Shown piece by piece: positions 14,476 to 16,682 of a DNA stretch of 16,682 bases (positions are counted from its first letter, which is position 1; each line of letters begins with the position of its first letter). A program made the translations under genes and the position numbers. The DNA is taken from assembly GCA_043782365.1 (NCBI GenBank), contig JAYWAO010000145.1, positions 1 through 16,682 on the forward strand, read 5' to 3'. Below the pieces are notes generated by a model. It searched no databases and was not told where the DNA came from. It saw nothing but the letters and a program-made list of their open reading frames with translations. Origin of the DNA: CAIWCD01 sp043782365 (GTDB lineage Bacteria > Myxococcota > Myxococcia > Myxococcales > 40CM-4-68-19).

Positions 14476-14600
14476 CGGTCGAACGCCAGTCGAACGCCGG
14501 TCGAAAACCTTGTCGGACGCCGGTCGAAAACCTTGTCGGACGCCGGTCGAACGCCGATCGAAAACCTTGTCGGACGCCGGTCGAAAACCTTGTCGGACGC
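14476..14600. repeat. Tandem array of 11-bp and 23-bp units
   Basis: The array is gapless. 11-bp units CGGTCGAACGC occur at 14476-14486, 14487-14497 (CAG variant) and 14544-14554. 23-bp units (CGGTCGAAAAC joined to CTTGTCGGACGC) occur at 14498-14520, 14521-14543, 14555-14577 (CGA variant) and 14578-14600. The shared CGGTCGAA head and GACGC/AACGC tail suggest the 11-mer is an internally deleted 23-mer. Neither length is a multiple of three, so all plus frames run through it and coding is unlikely. Confidence 0.9.
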
Positions 14601-14617
14601 CGATCGAGGCACCCGAT

Positions 14618-14817
14618 CAGGAGCCCCGGCAAATGCCGGGGCTAGAAGGACTGCCGCCCCCTTCGGGGGCTGTGAGCCGTGCGTCCGTTCGTCCATTTTC
14701 AAGTCCGGCTGCGATGTCTTGAGGGAGGTGTTGACGGTTCATTCGGGTGTGTCGCTGGTGGAAGCAGCCCCGCAGGGGCGGCCGTTTTTCTAGCCCCGGC
14801 ATTTGCCGGGGCTCCTG
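14618..14817. mobile_element. 200-bp inverted-repeat element (MITE / REPIN-like)
   Basis: Two perfect 30-bp inverted repeats (14618-14647 and 14788-14817) bound a 140-bp core. Each contains its own 22-nt hairpin: AGCCCCGGCA, two bases, TGCCGGGGCT. Homology continues inward to a second small GC hairpin (14656-14670 and 14767-14779), so each end is a two-hairpin REP-like unit in opposite orientation. GAT lies directly outside both ends (14615-14617, 14818-14820), a possible 3-bp target duplication. No transposase is encoded. On plus, GCCCCGCAGGGGC plus TTTTT (14785-14789) could end transcription. Confidence 0.75.
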
Positions 14818-14820
14818 GAT

Positions 14821-14963
14821 TGCGGCCCAATGAGATCCAAGAGTGCGGCCCCAATGAGATCCAAGAGTGCGGCCCCAATGAGCTCCAAGAGTGCGGCCCC
14901 GATGAGATCCTGGTGTGCGGCCCCGATGAGACCCAAGAGTGCCGCCCGATGAACTCCAAGCAG
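14821..14963 (+). repeat. 24-bp tandem repeat, six copies, running into the AddB-like start
   Basis: The unit is TGCGGCCCC, A or G, then ATGAGATCC and AAGAG. Copies start at 14821 (one C short), 14844, 14868, 14892, 14916 and 14940 (one base short, divergent). Copies 1-5 keep an open frame of eight codons each. The sixth copy supplies the ATG (14949) of the AddB-like gene. Every unit holds a weak AAGAG about 10 nt before the next ATG. Confidence 0.9.
14830..14952 (+). CDS. Possible repeat-encoded leader peptide, 40 aa
   Basis: From the ATG at 14830 the 24-bp array reads as five octapeptides: MRSKSAAP, MRSKSAAP, MSSKSAAP, MRSWCAAP and MRPKSAAR. It then meets TGA at 14950-14952. The stop overlaps the AddB-like start as ATGA. 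A one-base loss in the sixth repeat copy creates this stop. The arrangement is what a translationally coupled upstream ORF would look like, and each internal Met could also initiate. It may equally be a by-product of the repeat. No known family; expression is unproven. Confidence 0.3.
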   Translation: MRSKSAAPMRSKSAAPMSSKSAAPMRSWCAAPMRPKSAAR

Positions 14964-16682
14964 CTCTCGTTCTTCGGCGACCTCCCGCCGAAGCCCAAGC
15001 CCCGGCGCGGCGGCGCGCTCCCCGTGCTGACCGTGCTTCCGGACGCAGCCCGGGTCGAGGCGCGGCTCGCGTCGCTGGCTGCCGAGACGGGGCTCGCCGC
15101 GGGGCCGCTGGCGTGCACCTTCGCGCAGCTGCAAGAGGCGGTGATCGGCGTGGCCGGGCCCGCCCAGGGCGGCCTCTCGCTGCGACCTGCGCCCCGCCTC
15201 GCCCGCACCCTGCTCTACCGGCGGCTCGCCCGCGAGCGCACGCCCGCCGGGTCGGTGTGGCACGCCATCCGCGCGGAGCCCGGGTTTGCGCGCGCGCTCG
15301 GCGCGTTGGCGAGCGTGCTGGCCGAGGGCCTGCTCTCCCCTGATGCGCTGCTCGGGCTCTGTCCGGAGTTACCAGAGCCGACCCGGGCCCGGGTCGAGCC
15401 GCTCGCGCGGATGCTCGCCGCGGGCGCGCTGGAGCTGCGCGCGGCGGGGCTCTGCGAGCCAGGGGAGGCGGTGCGCGCCGCATGCGAGCGGCTGCGCGCC
15501 GGGGGGCCTCTGCCGGCGCTGCTCCAGGGCGCGGGCGCGCTGCACCTCTCGGCGGTGCTCGACTGGACGCCGGCCCGCCTGGAGCTGCTCTTCGCGCTCG
15601 CGGCGCGGCTCGGGCAGGCTGGCGCCAAGGTGCGGCTGCACCTCCCCTTCTGGCCCCGGCGGCCTTTCCTCTCGGGAGATCCGCTGGGGCCCGTGCTCTC
15701 GCGCATCGAGGCGCTGGGCGCGCAGGCAGAGAAGGCCCCGGAGACCGGCCGCGCCGAGGCCTTGCCGGAGCTCGTCTACCAGCAGCCCGGGAGCACCGGG
15801 CCGCTGGCGCCGTTCCGCGAGCGGCTCTTCGCCGAGGGGAGCGCGCTCGACGACCTGCGCGCCGAAGCGCCCGAGGGGCTGGCGCGGGCCCAGGTGCGGC
15901 TCGTCTCCTGCGCCGGGCCGGCCGCGCAGGCGCGCGAGGTGGCGCGGCGGGTGGCCGACCAGCTCGACGCCGGCTGCGCGCCCGACCAGATCGCCGTCGC
16001 GGTCCGCAGCCTCGCGGGCGGCGCCGCGGAGGAGCTGGGCGCGGCGCTGGAGCAGCTGGGCGTGCCCTGGCGCGAGCGGCGCGGCCGTCCGGCGCTGCCC
16101 ACGCCGCCCGTGCAGCTGGCGCTCTCGCTCTTCCAGTTGGCCGAGCGGGACTTTCCGCGGGCGCAGCTCTCGGCGCTGCTCGGGTCGGGCCTCTTGTGGC
16201 TGCGCGAGGACGGCGAGCGTGCGGGCGCCGGCGCGATCGACCGCGTCCTGCGCGAGGCGGCGGTGCGCGACGACCGGGGCCCTGGCGAGGGAGAGACGGG
16301 CGCGATCACCGCGCAGCTCACGCTCTTGGCGGACCGCAAGCGGCGCGCGGCGCAGGCCGAGGAGCGCCAGCGGCGTCGGCAGGGGCTCCTGCGCGAGCTG
16401 GCCGAGGTGGAAGAGGTCTCGGGGCGGGTGGGCCGGGTGATCGCGCTGGTGCGCTCGCTGCCCGCCCGGTCTAGCGTGGCCGGGCACGGCGCGGCTTTGC
16501 TCGCGCTGCTAGACCGGCTCGGGCTCCCGGATCGGCTGCGGCGCGGTCCAGGCGCGCTGGAGCAGCAGGCGCCGGGTCCGCTGGAGCGGGCGGTCGAGGC
16601 GGCGCGCGCGCGCGATCTGGCGGCGCTGGACGCGCTGGGCCGCGCTTGCCGCGAGCTGGCGCAGGCCGCGGCGCTGCTCGGG
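14949..16682 (+). CDS. AddB-like PD-(D/E)XK helicase/nuclease subunit, 3' end cut by window edge
   Basis: Reading from the ATG at 14949 gives 578 codons without a stop to the window edge. It begins MNSKQLSFFGDLPPKPKPRR, then an AddB-type N-terminal domain (ALPVLTVLPDAARVEARLAS, LACTFAQLQEAVIG). The best motif is RLVSCAGPAAQAREVARRVA, then DQLDAGCAPDQIAVAVRSLAGG, LGVPWRERRGRPALPTPPV and LALSLFQLAERDFPRAQLSAL. In AddB/RexB-like proteins this part forms the inactive second helicase lobe that names which strand is followed. The nuclease domain and Fe-S cysteines would lie beyond the window. It would work with an AddA-like helicase in double-strand-break repair, feeding RecA. Only AAGAG at 14935-14939 serves as a weak Shine-Dalgarno; the start lies in the 24-bp repeat. 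Family call moderate. Confidence 0.72.
   Translation, partial: MNSKQLSFFGDLPPKPKPRRGGALPVLTVLPDAARVEARLASLAAETGLAAGPLACTFAQLQEAVIGVAGPAQGGLSLRPAPRLARTLLYRRLARERTPAGSVWHAIRAEPGFARALGALASVLAEGLLSPDALLGLCPELPEPTRARVEPLARMLAAGALELRAAGLCEPGEAVRAACERLRAGGPLPALLQGAGALHLSAVLDWTPARLELLFALAARLGQAGAKVRLHLPFWPRRPFLSGDPLGPVLSRIEALGAQAEKAPETGRAEALPELVYQQPGSTGPLAPFRERLFAEGSALDDLRAEAPEGLARAQVRLVSCAGPAAQAREVARRVADQLDAGCAPDQIAVAVRSLAGGAAEELGAALEQLGVPWRERRGRPALPTPPVQLALSLFQLAERDFPRAQLSALLGSGLLWLREDGERAGAGAIDRVLREAAVRDDRGPGEGETGAITAQLTLLADRKRRAAQAEERQRRRQGLLRELAEVEEVSGRVGRVIALVRSLPARSSVAGHGAALLALLDRLGLPDRLRRGPGALEQQAPGPLERAVEAARARDLAALDALGRACRELAQAAALLG

Noticed and set aside
14083..14793. Plus-strand frames through the 11/23-bp array
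   Set aside because: All three frames are open because unit lengths are not multiples of three; peptides are just repeat translations with no start context.
14476..14963. CRISPR array
   Set aside because: Repeats are contiguous with no unique spacers of constant length, and no cas genes are near.
15286..16474. Long frames +1 and +2 overlapping the AddB-like gene
   Set aside because: They are Arg/Ala-rich shadows; the frame from 14949 gives AddB-like motifs and continues to the window edge.

Overview
The window is roughly 70% GC with strong G/C preference at third codon positions. It carries a DUF6178 protein, a CLC-type transporter, secreted Cys- and Ala/Pro-rich proteins and an outer-membrane barrel protein. 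Together these suggest a chromosomal segment of a myxobacterium or relative (Myxococcota, former Deltaproteobacteria). This is inference from gene content and composition; there is no rRNA or other phylogenetic marker beyond rpmB, folD and metF.

Layout. (1) 1-1575: a divergent pair, a secreted Cys-rich protein running off the left edge (-) and a pseudo-receiver/DUF5658 membrane fusion (+). (2) 1576-2035: two gene remnants, the last ~32 codons of a CHAT-domain protein (-) and the first third of a DUF1624-like membrane acyltransferase (+). (3) 2032-5369: rpmB with a clear promoter and a probable terminator, then a DUF6178 gene overlapping by 4 nt a CLC transporter of the fluoride/proton antiporter type. 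(4) 5366-9554, mostly minus strand: a carboxymuconolactone-decarboxylase-like gene, a MazEF-type toxin-antitoxin pair, a large beta-barrel protein and a short-chain dehydrogenase. (5) 9553-10486: two overlapping MqsA-like zinc/HTH regulators with no visible toxin, and a tiny ORF. (6) 10497-13676: folD (+) converging on metF (-); metF overlaps by 4 nt a lipoprotein-type metallophosphoesterase. FolD and MetF are both enzymes of folate one-carbon metabolism. (7) 13769-14404: an exported TPR-like protein with an Ala/Pro tail. (8) 14476-14963: a repeat block made of an 11/23-bp tandem array, a 200-bp inverted-repeat element (MITE/REPIN-like) and a 24-bp tandem array. (9) 14949-16682: an AddB-like helicase/nuclease gene running off the right edge. 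It is open to the window end, so it is visible only when the frame is read through.

Most striking points. The 24-bp array encodes a 40-codon repeated peptide whose TGA overlaps the AddB-like start as ATGA. The 200-bp inverted-repeat element sits exactly between the two arrays. Several genes have a -10-like hexamer only 8-9 nt before the start codon and no Shine-Dalgarno sequence, which suggests leaderless mRNAs. An AT-rich octamer AGT(A/G)TTAC recurs across genes in different codon registers. No CRISPR, tRNA or rRNA was seen.
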